A stretch of DNA of 64,000 nucleotides from Flavobacterium sp. LC2016-23 (GTDB lineage Bacteria > Bacteroidota > Bacteroidia > Flavobacteriales > Flavobacteriaceae). The notes under the pieces were generated by a model. The model was not told where the DNA came from. It did not search any database and saw nothing but the letters and a program-made list of their open reading frames with translations. The stretch lies in the NCBI RefSeq assembly GCF_009674775.1, contig NZ_WKKE01000011.1, positions 116,494 through 180,493 of the forward strand. Reading direction: 5' to 3'. Below are positions 24,040 to 32,259 of the stretch, piece after piece. The position numbers were made by a program, and so were the translations under genes. The first letter of the stretch is position 1, and each line of letters starts with the position of its first letter.

Positions 24040-25002
24040 TTATTTGGAGATATTATTATAAACTACATTTTCAATCCAGCCCTCTAAAGTGTATTTATTA
24101 AAAATTTCTTCAGGTATTTTTTGATATTCTTTTTCGAAAAAGGAAACGGGAATATCCGGATTTTTTTCATCAATTACCAAAATGTTATTCGGATTGTAAA
24201 AATCGTAATTTACAATATCTGAATTGGTAGTAATTAACTTTTTCTGAAGCCCTATACTTTCAAATACCCTGAATGTTAATCCAATTTGTTTTTTTCGGTT
24301 GATATCAAGTAAAACCTGGGAGCGGTTGATGTATTCGTTTATTTCTGATAATGGAATATGATTGGTAATAAATTCAATCGTTGAGGTCCTTCTCTGAAAC
24401 TTCTTGTTATACACAAAAAATTTGTGACTAATATTTTTTGCTTTTAAATCGCGTGCAATTTTGGAAAGTATAGAAAGCCTTTTATCCTGTGATATAATAT
24501 TAAAAACCTGATATTCAAATGGCTTGTCGTTTTTGACACAGGTCGAGTTGTAAATCCAGTTGGTTCCGAATTTTAAATTGTATTTTTTGCAGTCCTCTTT
24601 TTCAAAAGAATAAACTTCATCAAAATGTGGAATCACACGAATTATTTTCGGACATCGATTGGTGTTGTCATTAAAATAAGCGATTGTTTTTTTTCCGTAA
24701 TTCTTTAATTCTGCTACACTTTTAGGATCAATAAAATCTCCTTTGATAACGACGATTACATCCTGTATTTTATCAATTTCTTTTAGGTTTTCGATTATTT
24801 TTTTACCGAAATATATGGTTTTAAGATTTTTCTTAAGGAATGTTTTCAGGAAAAAATTGTAAACTCTGTAAAGTATACTGGAATATTTATACTCGTATTT
24901 GTTAAAATTAATGTGATGTACATTATGGCCCTGTTTTTTTAAGGCAGTAGCGATATGATTATTGAATCCCCAATTATCAAGGCTTATTAAGGTTATGTGC
25001 AT
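24040..25002 (-). CDS. Putative envelope polysaccharide glycosyltransferase (CgeB-like region)
   Basis: A 320-residue protein. It starts MHITLISLDNWGFNNHIATAL with a GT-B-like N-terminal fold. The central part has IAYFNDNTNRCPKIIRVIPHFDEVYSFEKED and the C-terminal part VLLDINRKKQIGLTFRVFESIGLQKKLIT, which resembles the donor site of CgeB/GT4-like proteins. Composition is AT-rich (many Asn, Lys, Ile), more so than its neighbours, which may signal a variable or transferred polysaccharide gene. The exact reaction is unknown. Confidence 0.6.
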   Translation of the reverse strand: MHITLISLDNWGFNNHIATALKKQGHNVHHINFNKYEYKYSSILYRVYNFFLKTFLKKNLKTIYFGKKIIENLKEIDKIQDVIVVIKGDFIDPKSVAELKNYGKKTIAYFNDNTNRCPKIIRVIPHFDEVYSFEKEDCKKYNLKFGTNWIYNSTCVKNDKPFEYQVFNIISQDKRLSILSKIARDLKAKNISHKFFVYNKKFQRRTSTIEFITNHIPLSEINEYINRSQVLLDINRKKQIGLTFRVFESIGLQKKLITTNSDIVNYDFYNPNNILVIDEKNPDIPVSFFEKEYQKIPEEIFNKYTLEGWIENVVYNNISK

Positions 25003-25135
25003 AATGTAGATTTGTTGAAACGACGACGCGAAATTAAGAAAAATTTAACAATAAAAGGTGGATTGTGATTTTGTTTGAACTTTTATTTTGCTTCTTTTTT
25101 CGAAACGCAAAAATCGCACCAGTATTGCAAAAATC

Positions 25136-26212
25136 TTAGTATAATATTTTTTTGTAAATATTAAAATATTCGGCAGCAGCTGTTTCCCAGTTAAAACTTG
25201 CAGCTCTTTTTTTGATTAGAGTTTCTTTTTCAGCTTTATTGTTTTCATGCTCTTCTAAACCTGTAAACAAAATGTTTTTCATGTATTCCGGATCAAAATT
25301 GGTCCAGTAATTAGATTCGCTTCCGCCAATTTCGGGAAGAGAGGTGCGGTCTGACAAAAATGTAGGCTTTCCAAAACTCATGGCTTCAATAGGAGGAAGG
25401 CCAAAACCTTCGCGAATGGATGGAAAAAGAAAAGCAGTACAGTTTTTCATGTAAAATTGCTTGCCTTCATCAGATACTTTTCCCGTTAAAAATACCTGAT
25501 TCGATAAGCCATTAGCGACAATCATTTTTTTAATTTCTTCGCCGTATTTTTTATTGTTGTTTCCGGATATGATTAAATTGAAATCTTTAATCAATTTCAT
25601 CATGGTGATAATGGATTCATAATTTTTTCGCTCTATAAAATCCCCAATGGTATAGAAAAAAGGTTTGTCTACAGGAACATTGGGTACATACATATCCGTA
25701 TTTAAAAGCGCGGAAATTGGATTACCATTATAAATAACACATTCGGAAACATTGGGCACATCAAAAAACTCATGCGTTTGTTTTTTTGCAAATTCAGAGA
25801 TATACGTAATTGCAGATGCCTTTTTTAATTTAGCTTCAAAAAGTTTACTTAATTGCTGATTGTAATCGCTAGACCCTTCTTCTATAAAATGGATATCGTG
25901 AACCGTAAGCAGGTATTTATTACAATGAAAAGGTTCAACCTTTGTATTTTGATTTACAGAATGCCATAAATCATATTTTGTACGCGTTCTGAAGAAGCCT
26001 AATCTGGATAAACTCGTATATTTGTTATAATTGAATTTTTCGCCAAATTCACGTTCAAGAAGTTTTACATCTTTCGCATTGAGTGTTAACTTCATATTTT
26101 CAAAATTCAATGCTGACAAACCCTTGATTAACTCGTAGTTAAAAGTTCCTAAACCGCCCGCTCTGTTATTGATATTATGAGTTTCTAAAAAAACACTCTT
26201 GTGATGTGGCAT
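25136..26212 (-). CDS. Glycosyltransferase family 4 (GT-B)
   Basis: A retaining glycosyltransferase. The ATG at 26212 (MPHHKSVFLETHNINNRAGG) is chosen because the longer frame begins at a TTG in a poly-T context. The acceptor side is NRAGGLGTFNYEL. The donor-site motif FLFPSIREGFGLPPIEAMSFG (E-x7-E) is intact near residue 262, preceded by VFLTGKVSDE. It is 358 residues. It leads the minus-strand glycosyltransferase group and diverges from the LPS kinase gene. Confidence 0.88.
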   Translation of the reverse strand: MPHHKSVFLETHNINNRAGGLGTFNYELIKGLSALNFENMKLTLNAKDVKLLEREFGEKFNYNKYTSLSRLGFFRTRTKYDLWHSVNQNTKVEPFHCNKYLLTVHDIHFIEEGSSDYNQQLSKLFEAKLKKASAITYISEFAKKQTHEFFDVPNVSECVIYNGNPISALLNTDMYVPNVPVDKPFFYTIGDFIERKNYESIITMMKLIKDFNLIISGNNNKKYGEEIKKMIVANGLSNQVFLTGKVSDEGKQFYMKNCTAFLFPSIREGFGLPPIEAMSFGKPTFLSDRTSLPEIGGSESNYWTNFDPEYMKNILFTGLEEHENNKAEKETLIKKRAASFNWETAAAEYFNIYKKILY

Positions 26213-26265
26213 TATTTTTTTTTTACGAAAATACAATATTAATTTGAAGAATTAAATTGTATACG

Positions 26266-26273
26266 TACTTTTG
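26266..26273 (+). promoter_or_regulatory. TAnnTTTG -7 element of the LPS kinase gene
   Basis: TACTTTTG. The predicted leader is about 14 nt before the ATG at 26294. Confidence 0.6.
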
Positions 26274-26293
26274 TTCGTTTATAACCAGACCTA

Positions 26294-27058
26294 ATGAATT
26301 TTAAAATAAATCCGATTTTTGCTGACGAAACTACATCGATACTTGCTATTATTGAAGCATTTAATACCTCAGGAACGATCTTTGGTAATGGACAACGTAA
26401 TATTATAAAACTATTTGAATTCAATCATAAAACGATCAATATAAAGTCGTTTAAAATTCCAAATCTAATCAATAAAGTAGCGTATAAGTATTTTAGAAAA
26501 TCAAAAGCAAGACGCTCTTTTGAATATGCTACGATTTTGCTCGAAAAGGGCATCGGAACTCCGCAGCCTATCGCATTTCTTGAAAATTTCAACTGGCTTG
26601 GGCTTAGAGACAGTTATTATGTGAGTGAACATTTAGTAACAGAATTAACCTATCGCGAACTGGTTGAAATTCCGGATTATCCGGATCATGAAAATATATT
26701 AAGGCAATTTACCCGATTTAGTTTTCATCTTCATGAAAAAGGAATTGAGTTCCTGGATCATTCACCCGGAAATACCTTAATTAAAAAAATCACAGAAGAC
26801 ACCTATGATTTTTTTCTGGTTGATCTGAACAGAATGGAGTTTCATGATACTATGAGCTTTGAAATGCGAATGAAAAATCTCTGCCGTCTGACCCCCGTAA
26901 AAGAAATGGTGGCTGTCATGAGTAATGAATATGCTAAATTGTACGGAGAATCGGAGCAAAAAACATTTGATACGTTATGGAAATATACAGCTGATTTTCA
27001 GGAACAATTCTACAGAAAAAAGCGCTTGAAAAAGAAACTTAAATTCTGGAAGAAGTAG
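26294..27058 (+). CDS. LPS kinase InaA/WaaP-family
   Basis: A kinase-like protein of 254 residues that probably phosphorylates a sugar in the lipopolysaccharide core. The catalytic loop is LDHSPGNTL with D155 and N160, and the metal aspartate is D177 in FLVDLNRM. The N-terminal lobe has lysines K52/K54 as ATP-binding candidates. The highly basic tail RKKRLKKKLKFWKK fits peripheral membrane binding. The last 20 bp overlap the convergent GT2 gene. The heptosyltransferase-like and WaaE-like neighbours support an LPS-core role. Confidence 0.85.
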   Translation: MNFKINPIFADETTSILAIIEAFNTSGTIFGNGQRNIIKLFEFNHKTINIKSFKIPNLINKVAYKYFRKSKARRSFEYATILLEKGIGTPQPIAFLENFNWLGLRDSYYVSEHLVTELTYRELVEIPDYPDHENILRQFTRFSFHLHEKGIEFLDHSPGNTLIKKITEDTYDFFLVDLNRMEFHDTMSFEMRMKNLCRLTPVKEMVAVMSNEYAKLYGESEQKTFDTLWKYTADFQEQFYRKKRLKKKLKFWKK

Positions 27059-27815
27059 TGAGTTTTTGTAATTCCTTGTAACGAATAAAAATACTATAAG
27101 CATTTAAATAGCAGATGGTAACTCCTTTCAGACCGTCTAAAAATCCAAGACGAATTAAAAACTGATACAGGAATGTATAAACAGGATGGAAAATCATCAG
27201 TAAACGGGATGATTGCTGTCCTTTTTTTAGCTTTTCACTGGCCTTCAAAATGCCGTATTGATACATTTTCTTTTTATAATCCTCGTAATTCGAATACGAA
27301 AAATGAATCAATTTGTTTTTTAAAATAGAAATCGGGCCATCTACAATCAGCTTCTCATGAACCATTCTGTCCTCGGTATAACGGCATTTGGTTTTGTTAA
27401 AAAGCCTGAAAATTTTATCGGTCTGCCAGCCACTAAAGCGCAATTTCCTGTTTTTGAACATAAAAGTACGATAGATTAAATAAGCATTGTCCGGACTTTT
27501 AGTATTGATTGTAGCGATAATTTCAGTTTTCAGATCGGGTGTTAAACGCTCATCGGCATCAATAAATAATATCCATTCGTTACTGGCCTGATCTAATGCA
27601 AAATTGCGCTGTGAAGTGTAATTAATGAATTGATGCTGAATTAAACGGACGTTTTTAAAAGAGGCAATTATAGGCACGGTCTGATCAGTACTATATGAGT
27701 CTACTACAATTATTTCGTCAGCAAAATCGATATCCTCCAGTAGTGATTTTATATGCAATTCTTCGTTGAGAGTAATAATCAAAACGGATAACTTTTGCTT
27801 TTCAGTAGTATTCAT
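27039..27815 (-). CDS. Glycosyltransferase family 2, WaaE/LgtF-like
   Basis: A 258-residue GT-A enzyme. VLIITLNEELHIKSLLEDI and IIVVDSYSTDQTV are the N-terminal binding region; ILFIDADERLTPDL contains the metal DXD (about 87-89). FSGWQTDKIFRLFNKTKCRY is the typical WaaE/LgtF motif, so it probably adds a beta-linked glucose to the heptose core. The last 20 bp overlap the LPS kinase end. It is 10 bp downstream of the GT9 gene, in one operon. Confidence 0.88.
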   Translation of the reverse strand: MNTTEKQKLSVLIITLNEELHIKSLLEDIDFADEIIVVDSYSTDQTVPIIASFKNVRLIQHQFINYTSQRNFALDQASNEWILFIDADERLTPDLKTEIIATINTKSPDNAYLIYRTFMFKNRKLRFSGWQTDKIFRLFNKTKCRYTEDRMVHEKLIVDGPISILKNKLIHFSYSNYEDYKKKMYQYGILKASEKLKKGQQSSRLLMIFHPVYTFLYQFLIRLGFLDGLKGVTICYLNAYSIFIRYKELQKLTTSSRI

Positions 27816-27825
27816 CTAATGATTT

Positions 27826-28902
27826 TTACTGTTCTCCATTTTTATATTCCTGAAAATAAGTCTCCAGTTTTTCAAGCATAAGCGCTAAAGGATATTCAGC
27901 ATAATATTCAAAAGTATGCTCTTTGATGTATTGCTCGGTATGCTGCTCGTATATTTCCGGTTTTAAATCTTTAAGGTGAATAGAAGCGTGTTTGGCTTCG
28001 TTTTCAAATAATTGCCATGTTTCTTTTCGTACGGATGGCGTAAAAATAGAAAAGGTAGGAATGTCAAGGGCCTTCGCCATATTTACGGCACCGCCTTCAT
28101 TTCCGATCAGCATATCACATTGTGAAAGTAACGACAGAAACGGACGTAATTCAGTACAGTACAAATCAAAAATGATGTGTTTTTTGGTCGCTTCACTACA
28201 ATAATTATAGACTTCCAGGGCCAGGTCTTTCTGATCCGGAATATAATTAAAGATAATTTTGGCATTGGTTTTGGCCACCGTAAAATCAATGATTTTTGCC
28301 ATTCCTTCCAAAGGATACGTTTTGTAGACTTCGCTTCCTAAAATTCCAAACATAATCAGCGGATTCTCTTCGGTATGGATGTTGTATTTATTCAGAAGTT
28401 TTTTGGCTTCTTCAATTTCGGAGTCTTTCAGGAAAATCTTTGGTTTTACATCTGTGATTTTTTCAGAAATAAAAGGTTTAAGAAGTAGTAATCTGTTTTC
28501 AATGGCCAGCCCGTGCTCGGATTCGATAGCATCAAAACGTTCGTATGTATAGTTATAGAATATTTTAGTATACCATTTACGATACGAAACTTTATACTTT
28601 GCTCCGGAAAATAAGGTGATCAGATTGGTCTCTAATTTAGAGTATACATCAATAACAGCATCGTATTTTTTTCTTCGAATCTGAAAAATAAATTTAAATA
28701 AAGAAGGAATAGATTTTCTGACCTTATTCGTCAATGGAATAATAGTGTCAATATTTGGATTTTCTTTTAGTACATCAACAGAATTGGGATAGCACATATA
28801 ATCAATTGCGGCTTCCGGAAACTTTGTTTTAAGGTTGTTACAGATTATCGTACTGGTTAATACATCTCCAATTCTTTTTTGCTGAATGACTAATATTCTC
28901 AT
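27826..28902 (-). CDS. Glycosyltransferase family 9 (heptosyltransferase-like)
   Basis: A GT-B enzyme of 358 residues that transfers ADP-heptose or another sugar to the inner LPS core. The N-terminus MRILVIQQKRIGDVLTSTII is the GT9 signature, with TNLITLFSGAKYKVSY. The C-terminal ADP-sugar region has MLIGNEGGAVNMAKALDIPTFSIF (about 262-285). No membrane helix is seen. It is upstream of the WaaE-like gene on the same strand. Confidence 0.88.
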   Translation of the reverse strand: MRILVIQQKRIGDVLTSTIICNNLKTKFPEAAIDYMCYPNSVDVLKENPNIDTIIPLTNKVRKSIPSLFKFIFQIRRKKYDAVIDVYSKLETNLITLFSGAKYKVSYRKWYTKIFYNYTYERFDAIESEHGLAIENRLLLLKPFISEKITDVKPKIFLKDSEIEEAKKLLNKYNIHTEENPLIMFGILGSEVYKTYPLEGMAKIIDFTVAKTNAKIIFNYIPDQKDLALEVYNYCSEATKKHIIFDLYCTELRPFLSLLSQCDMLIGNEGGAVNMAKALDIPTFSIFTPSVRKETWQLFENEAKHASIHLKDLKPEIYEQHTEQYIKEHTFEYYAEYPLALMLEKLETYFQEYKNGEQ

Positions 28903-28999
28903 TTAATTTAAAATTCAATTTGCAGGCTAAATTACAAACTATTTTATAAAGTGTGCAACCGTATCACGACAATAAGGCCAAACTAAATTAAAAAAGTTC

Positions 29000-29007
29000 T
29001 ATTTTTG
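29000..29007 (+). promoter_or_regulatory. TAnnTTTG -7 element of the second WaaE-like gene
   Basis: TATTTTTG. The predicted leader is about 17 nt. Confidence 0.55.
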
Positions 29008-29030
29008 TAGCTCATAAATTAAAATTTACA

Positions 29031-29777
29031 ATGAAGATTAGCGGTTTGGTTATTACTTTTAATGAAGAGAAAAACATTGGTAAATGCATTGATGCTTTGC
29101 AAAAAGTTTGCGATGAAGTGATTATCGTAGATTCGTTCAGTAAAGACCGCACGGTTGAGATTGCCAGGGAAAAAGGCGCTATAGTGGTACAACAATCTTT
29201 TTTGGGAGACGGACCACAGCGTACCCACGGGTTGCCTTATTGTAAAAATGACTGGATTCTAAATCTTGATGCCGATGAATTTCTGGATAAAGATGCCGAG
29301 GAATTCATACTGAAACAAAAACATTTAGAAGGCAATTATGATGCTTTCAGCTTTAGGGTTAAAAACTTCTTAGGAAATAAACTTATTGATTTTTCGGGTT
29401 GGTATCCGGACCATAAAGTTCGTTTTTTTAATAAACAAACCGCAAGGCCTTCAGATTCTATAGTGCATCAGAAAATCATAACGCAAAACGAGAAAAAAGT
29501 AGCGGTACATATTTTGCACTATGGCTGGGATTCTTTAGATCAGATTATTGCCAAGAAAAATCAATATTCAGGCTGGCATGCGCAACAATTGTTCGATCAG
29601 GGAAAAAGGATAAACGCCTTCAAACCGGTTCTTAACGGTACAGTAGCCTTTATTCGCTGTTACTTTTTTAAGAAAGGAATATTCAATGGCATCGACGGAT
29701 TGTCCATTGCCATGATCCAGAGTTTCTTTTCGTATATGAAATATGCGAAGCTTCTGAAGCTCCAAAAAAAGCAATAA
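29031..29777 (+). CDS. Glycosyltransferase family 2, WaaE/LgtF-like (second copy)
   Basis: A 248-residue paralogue of the gene at 27039-27815, with ITFNEEKNIGKCID, IIVDSFSKDRTV, ILNLDADEFLDKD and FSGWYPDHKVRFFNKQT. The two copies point outwards from the GT9 gene, suggesting two sequential core glucosylation steps. It is monocistronic and ends at a perfect 31-bp stem-loop. Confidence 0.88.
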   Translation: MKISGLVITFNEEKNIGKCIDALQKVCDEVIIVDSFSKDRTVEIAREKGAIVVQQSFLGDGPQRTHGLPYCKNDWILNLDADEFLDKDAEEFILKQKHLEGNYDAFSFRVKNFLGNKLIDFSGWYPDHKVRFFNKQTARPSDSIVHQKIITQNEKKVAVHILHYGWDSLDQIIAKKNQYSGWHAQQLFDQGKRINAFKPVLNGTVAFIRCYFFKKGIFNGIDGLSIAMIQSFFSYMKYAKLLKLQKKQ

Positions 29778-29785
29778 AAGCAAAT

Positions 29786-29855
29786 AAATTCCAATAAAAA
29801 AAATCCAAATTCCAATTGATACTGATTGGAATTTGGATTTTTTTTATTGGAATTT
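29786..29855. terminator. 31-bp perfect stem bidirectional terminator
   Basis: The arms 29786-29816 and 29825-29855 are perfect reverse complements with an 8-base loop (TGATACTG). They are A/T-rich at the ends, giving T-runs on both strands between two convergent genes. The words ATTCCAAT recur as a loose repeat. Confidence 0.85.
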
Positions 29856-29862
29856 TTAAAAC

Positions 29863-30678
29863 CTATACCGCTACATCGTATTCACGAAGCGCATTGTTTA
29901 ATGACGTTTTTAAATCAGTAGAAGGTTTGCGTGTACCAATAATTAATGCACAAGGAACCTGAAATTCTCCGGCAGCAAATTTCTTAGTATAACTTCCCGG
30001 AATTACAACAGAACGTGCCGGAACATACCCTTTCATTTCAACAGGCTCGTCACCCGTAACATCTATAATTTTAGTAGAGGCTGTAAGACACACATTGGCT
30101 CCAAGAACGGCTTCTTTACCAACGTGAACACCTTCAACAACAATACAACGGGAACCCACAAAAGCACCGTCTTCAATAATTACCGGAGCAGCCTGTAAAG
30201 GTTCTAAAACCCCGCCAATACCAACACCGCCACTTAAGTGAACATTTTTACCAATTTGTGCACAACTACCTACAGTAGCCCAGGTATCTACCATCGTTCC
30301 TTCATCAACATAAGCTCCGATGTTTACATAACTTGGCATTAAAATAACACCGCTTGAAATGTAAGCTCCGTAACGTGCCACGGCATTGGGTACTACACGA
30401 ATTCCTTTTTCAGCGTAACCTCTTTTTAGTAACATTTTATCGTGATATTCGAAAATACCGGATTCCAACGTTTCCATTTTTTGAATTGGGAAATACATGA
30501 CAACTGCTTTTTTTACCCATTCGTTTACCTGCCATCCTTCACCAACCGGCTCAGCAACACGTAATTTTCCTGCGTCTAATAATTCTATAACTTCTCTGAT
30601 GGCATCAGTGGTAGTAGTTTCCTGTAATAAAGCTCTGTTTTCCCAAGCTTGTTCAATTATCGTCTGTAAAGAATTCAT
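29863..30678 (-). CDS. dapD: 2,3,4,5-Tetrahydropyridine-2,6-dicarboxylate N-succinyltransferase
   Basis: Succinylates tetrahydrodipicolinate in the lysine/diaminopimelate pathway. The start at 30678 (MNSLQTIIEQAWENRAL) is preferred over an in-frame start 129 bp upstream because the extension is hydrophobic and not family-like, and a -7 element lies between them. It is 271 residues. A helical N-terminal domain precedes a left-handed beta-helix with VVPNAVARYGAYISSGVILM, NIGAYVDEGTMVDTWATVGS and GGVLEPLQAAPVIIEDGAFVG. Single gene, so no lysine operon here. Confidence 0.93.
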   Translation of the reverse strand: MNSLQTIIEQAWENRALLQETTTTDAIREVIELLDAGKLRVAEPVGEGWQVNEWVKKAVVMYFPIQKMETLESGIFEYHDKMLLKRGYAEKGIRVVPNAVARYGAYISSGVILMPSYVNIGAYVDEGTMVDTWATVGSCAQIGKNVHLSGGVGIGGVLEPLQAAPVIIEDGAFVGSRCIVVEGVHVGKEAVLGANVCLTASTKIIDVTGDEPVEMKGYVPARSVVIPGSYTKKFAAGEFQVPCALIIGTRKPSTDLKTSLNNALREYDVAV

Positions 30679-30694
30679 AAGTTTTAATTTTTTG

Positions 30695-30702
30695 CAAAGA
30701 TA
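30695..30702 (-). promoter_or_regulatory. TAnnTTTG -7 element of dapD
   Basis: TATCTTTG on the minus strand, 16 nt before the dapD ATG. Confidence 0.65.
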
Positions 30703-30883
30703 TAGTATTTGGCTAAAAGCAAAAAAGTAAAACCATTTGAAAATGTTACAGACATAACATTTTGTTTTTAATTTGATAAATAAAAATTTCGGCAGCAAAA
30801 ACAACAAGGACGTATATGTACTGTAAATATATTTTTGCTCCCATAATATGATAAAAGTCAGATTTTGAGTTTTTACTTCTCAT

Positions 30884-30891
30884 TAGTTTTG
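30884..30891 (+). promoter_or_regulatory. TAnnTTTG -7 element of the PAS gene
   Basis: TAGTTTTG, giving a predicted leader of about 68 nt before the ATG at 30966. Confidence 0.55.
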
Positions 30892-30965
30892 CGCCATAAT
30901 TAGGAAGTCTTACAATCGGAATTATCAAGTACCAGTCCAAAATAAACAAATTAATCTGCTAAGAT

Positions 30966-31586
30966 ATGAATCAGGAAAATCAGCTTCAGGGTCGAACCAT
31001 TATTGATAAAGAAGTTTCGTGGGATAAAACCCAGGTTATTATGAGTAAAACAAATGCCTTTGGTATTATCGAATATGCAAACGAGGTCTTTATAGATGTT
31101 TGCGGATATGAAGATTACGAACTTATGGGACAGCCCCATAATATTATCAGGCATCCCGATATGCCGAAAGTAATCTTTAAGGTGCTTTGGGAAAATCTGA
31201 AGGCAGGTAAAAACTTTCATGCCATTGTAAAAAATCTGGCGAAATCAGGGAGATACTATTGGGTAATTACGGATTTTGAAATTGCCAAAGATGAAAATGG
31301 TGTGATCGTAAATTATTTCGGAAGAAGGCAGGCTGTTCCTCAGGAGGTGGTTGCCATGCATATTGAGCCCCTTTATAAAAAACTATTACAGATTGAAGCC
31401 GCAAGCGGAGTAGAATTTAGTGAAAAATACCTGATTGGTTTCTTAGAAGAAAAGAAAAGAACATATACTGAATATATCAAAGAATTGATCTTAGAGCATG
31501 AAAAAGCACAATCAAAATCTGCTCAACACCACGAAGTGGAAGAGGAAGACGAGAGAGGTTTTTTTGGTCGTTTGTTTGGTAGATAA
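30966..31586 (+). CDS. Aer-like PAS-domain protein without output domain
   Basis: A 206-residue cytosolic sensor. The PAS fold (about residues 22-125) includes GIIEYANEVFIDVCGYEDYEL, PHNIIRHPDMPKVIFKVLWENLKAGKNF and SGRYYWVITDFE, which closely resembles the FAD-binding PAS of the Aer aerotaxis receptor. The C-terminal half is helical and ends with EDERGFFGRLFGR. There is no methyl-accepting, kinase or other output domain, so it must signal through a partner. It is monocistronic. Redox or oxygen sensing is inferred. Confidence 0.85.
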   Translation: MNQENQLQGRTIIDKEVSWDKTQVIMSKTNAFGIIEYANEVFIDVCGYEDYELMGQPHNIIRHPDMPKVIFKVLWENLKAGKNFHAIVKNLAKSGRYYWVITDFEIAKDENGVIVNYFGRRQAVPQEVVAMHIEPLYKKLLQIEAASGVEFSEKYLIGFLEEKKRTYTEYIKELILEHEKAQSKSAQHHEVEEEDERGFFGRLFGR

Positions 31587-31619
31587 TCCCACTTTTTTTA
31601 GGTTTTAAATATTGGAAAA

Positions 31620-31652
31620 TTCCGTTTTGAGAAATCAAAACGGATTTTTTTT
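31620..31652 (+). terminator. Intrinsic terminator after the PAS gene
   Basis: TCCGTTTTGA pairs with TCAAAACGGA, then T8. Confidence 0.85.
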
Positions 31653-31695
31653 GTAAAATGAAATATTTCTTTCCACGTTTGTACATTTTCCTTTC

Positions 31696-31703
31696 TATCT
31701 TTG
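31696..31703 (+). promoter_or_regulatory. TAnnTTTG -7 element of ruvX
   Basis: TATCTTTG. It lies 14 nt before the ATG at 31718 and so excludes the longer frame from 31658. Confidence 0.65.
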
Positions 31704-31717
31704 ATAAAAATTACAAA

Positions 31718-32134
31718 ATGCCAAGAATCCTCTCCATAGATTACGGACAAAAGCGCACCGGAATTGCCGTTACCGATGAAATGCAGATTATAGCTTCGGG
31801 GTTGACAACAGTTCCGACAAACACTTTAATAGACTTTCTGAAAGACTATTTTGCTAAAGAAAAAGTGGAAGCCGTATTAATTGGCGAACCTAAGCAAATG
31901 AACGGACTTCCGTCGGAAAGCGCCTCGATAGTCAAAGGTTTTGTGACGCATTTCTCGAATATTTTTCCGGAGATGAAAGTCGTTCGTGTCGATGAAAGAT
32001 TTACCTCAAAAATGGCATTTCAGACCATGATCGATAGTGGATTAAGTAAAAAGCAACGTCAGAATAAAGGACTGATTGATGAAATTTCGGCCACCATTAT
32101 GCTTCAGGACTATCTCTCTTCTAAACGTTTTTAA
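31718..32134 (+). CDS. ruvX: Holliday junction resolvase-like RuvX/YqgF
   Basis: An RNase H-fold protein thought to act in pre-16S rRNA processing. The start is at 31718 (MPRILSIDYGQKRTGIAVTD), where the first catalytic aspartate of DYG lies near residue 8. Further acidic catalytic positions occur in LIGEPKQMNG and VDERFTSKMA; the C-terminal D in GLIDEISATIML completes the site. It is 138 residues, normal for the family. Monocistronic. Confidence 0.9.
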   Translation: MPRILSIDYGQKRTGIAVTDEMQIIASGLTTVPTNTLIDFLKDYFAKEKVEAVLIGEPKQMNGLPSESASIVKGFVTHFSNIFPEMKVVRVDERFTSKMAFQTMIDSGLSKKQRQNKGLIDEISATIMLQDYLSSKRF

Positions 32135-32228
32135 GTATAATTCCCTTCAATTTTACTTTTTAGGAAAAAATTATAATTTTCTAACTTTTATCATGTAAAA
32201 ATTAGTTTTTTTTTGCGTTTGAAAAAAG

Positions 32229-32236
32229 TACCTTTG
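32229..32236 (+). promoter_or_regulatory. TAnnTTTG -7 element of mqo
   Basis: TACCTTTG. The predicted leader is about 17 nt. Confidence 0.6.
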
Positions 32237-32259
32237 CACTTTAAAAACAAATTACTGTT

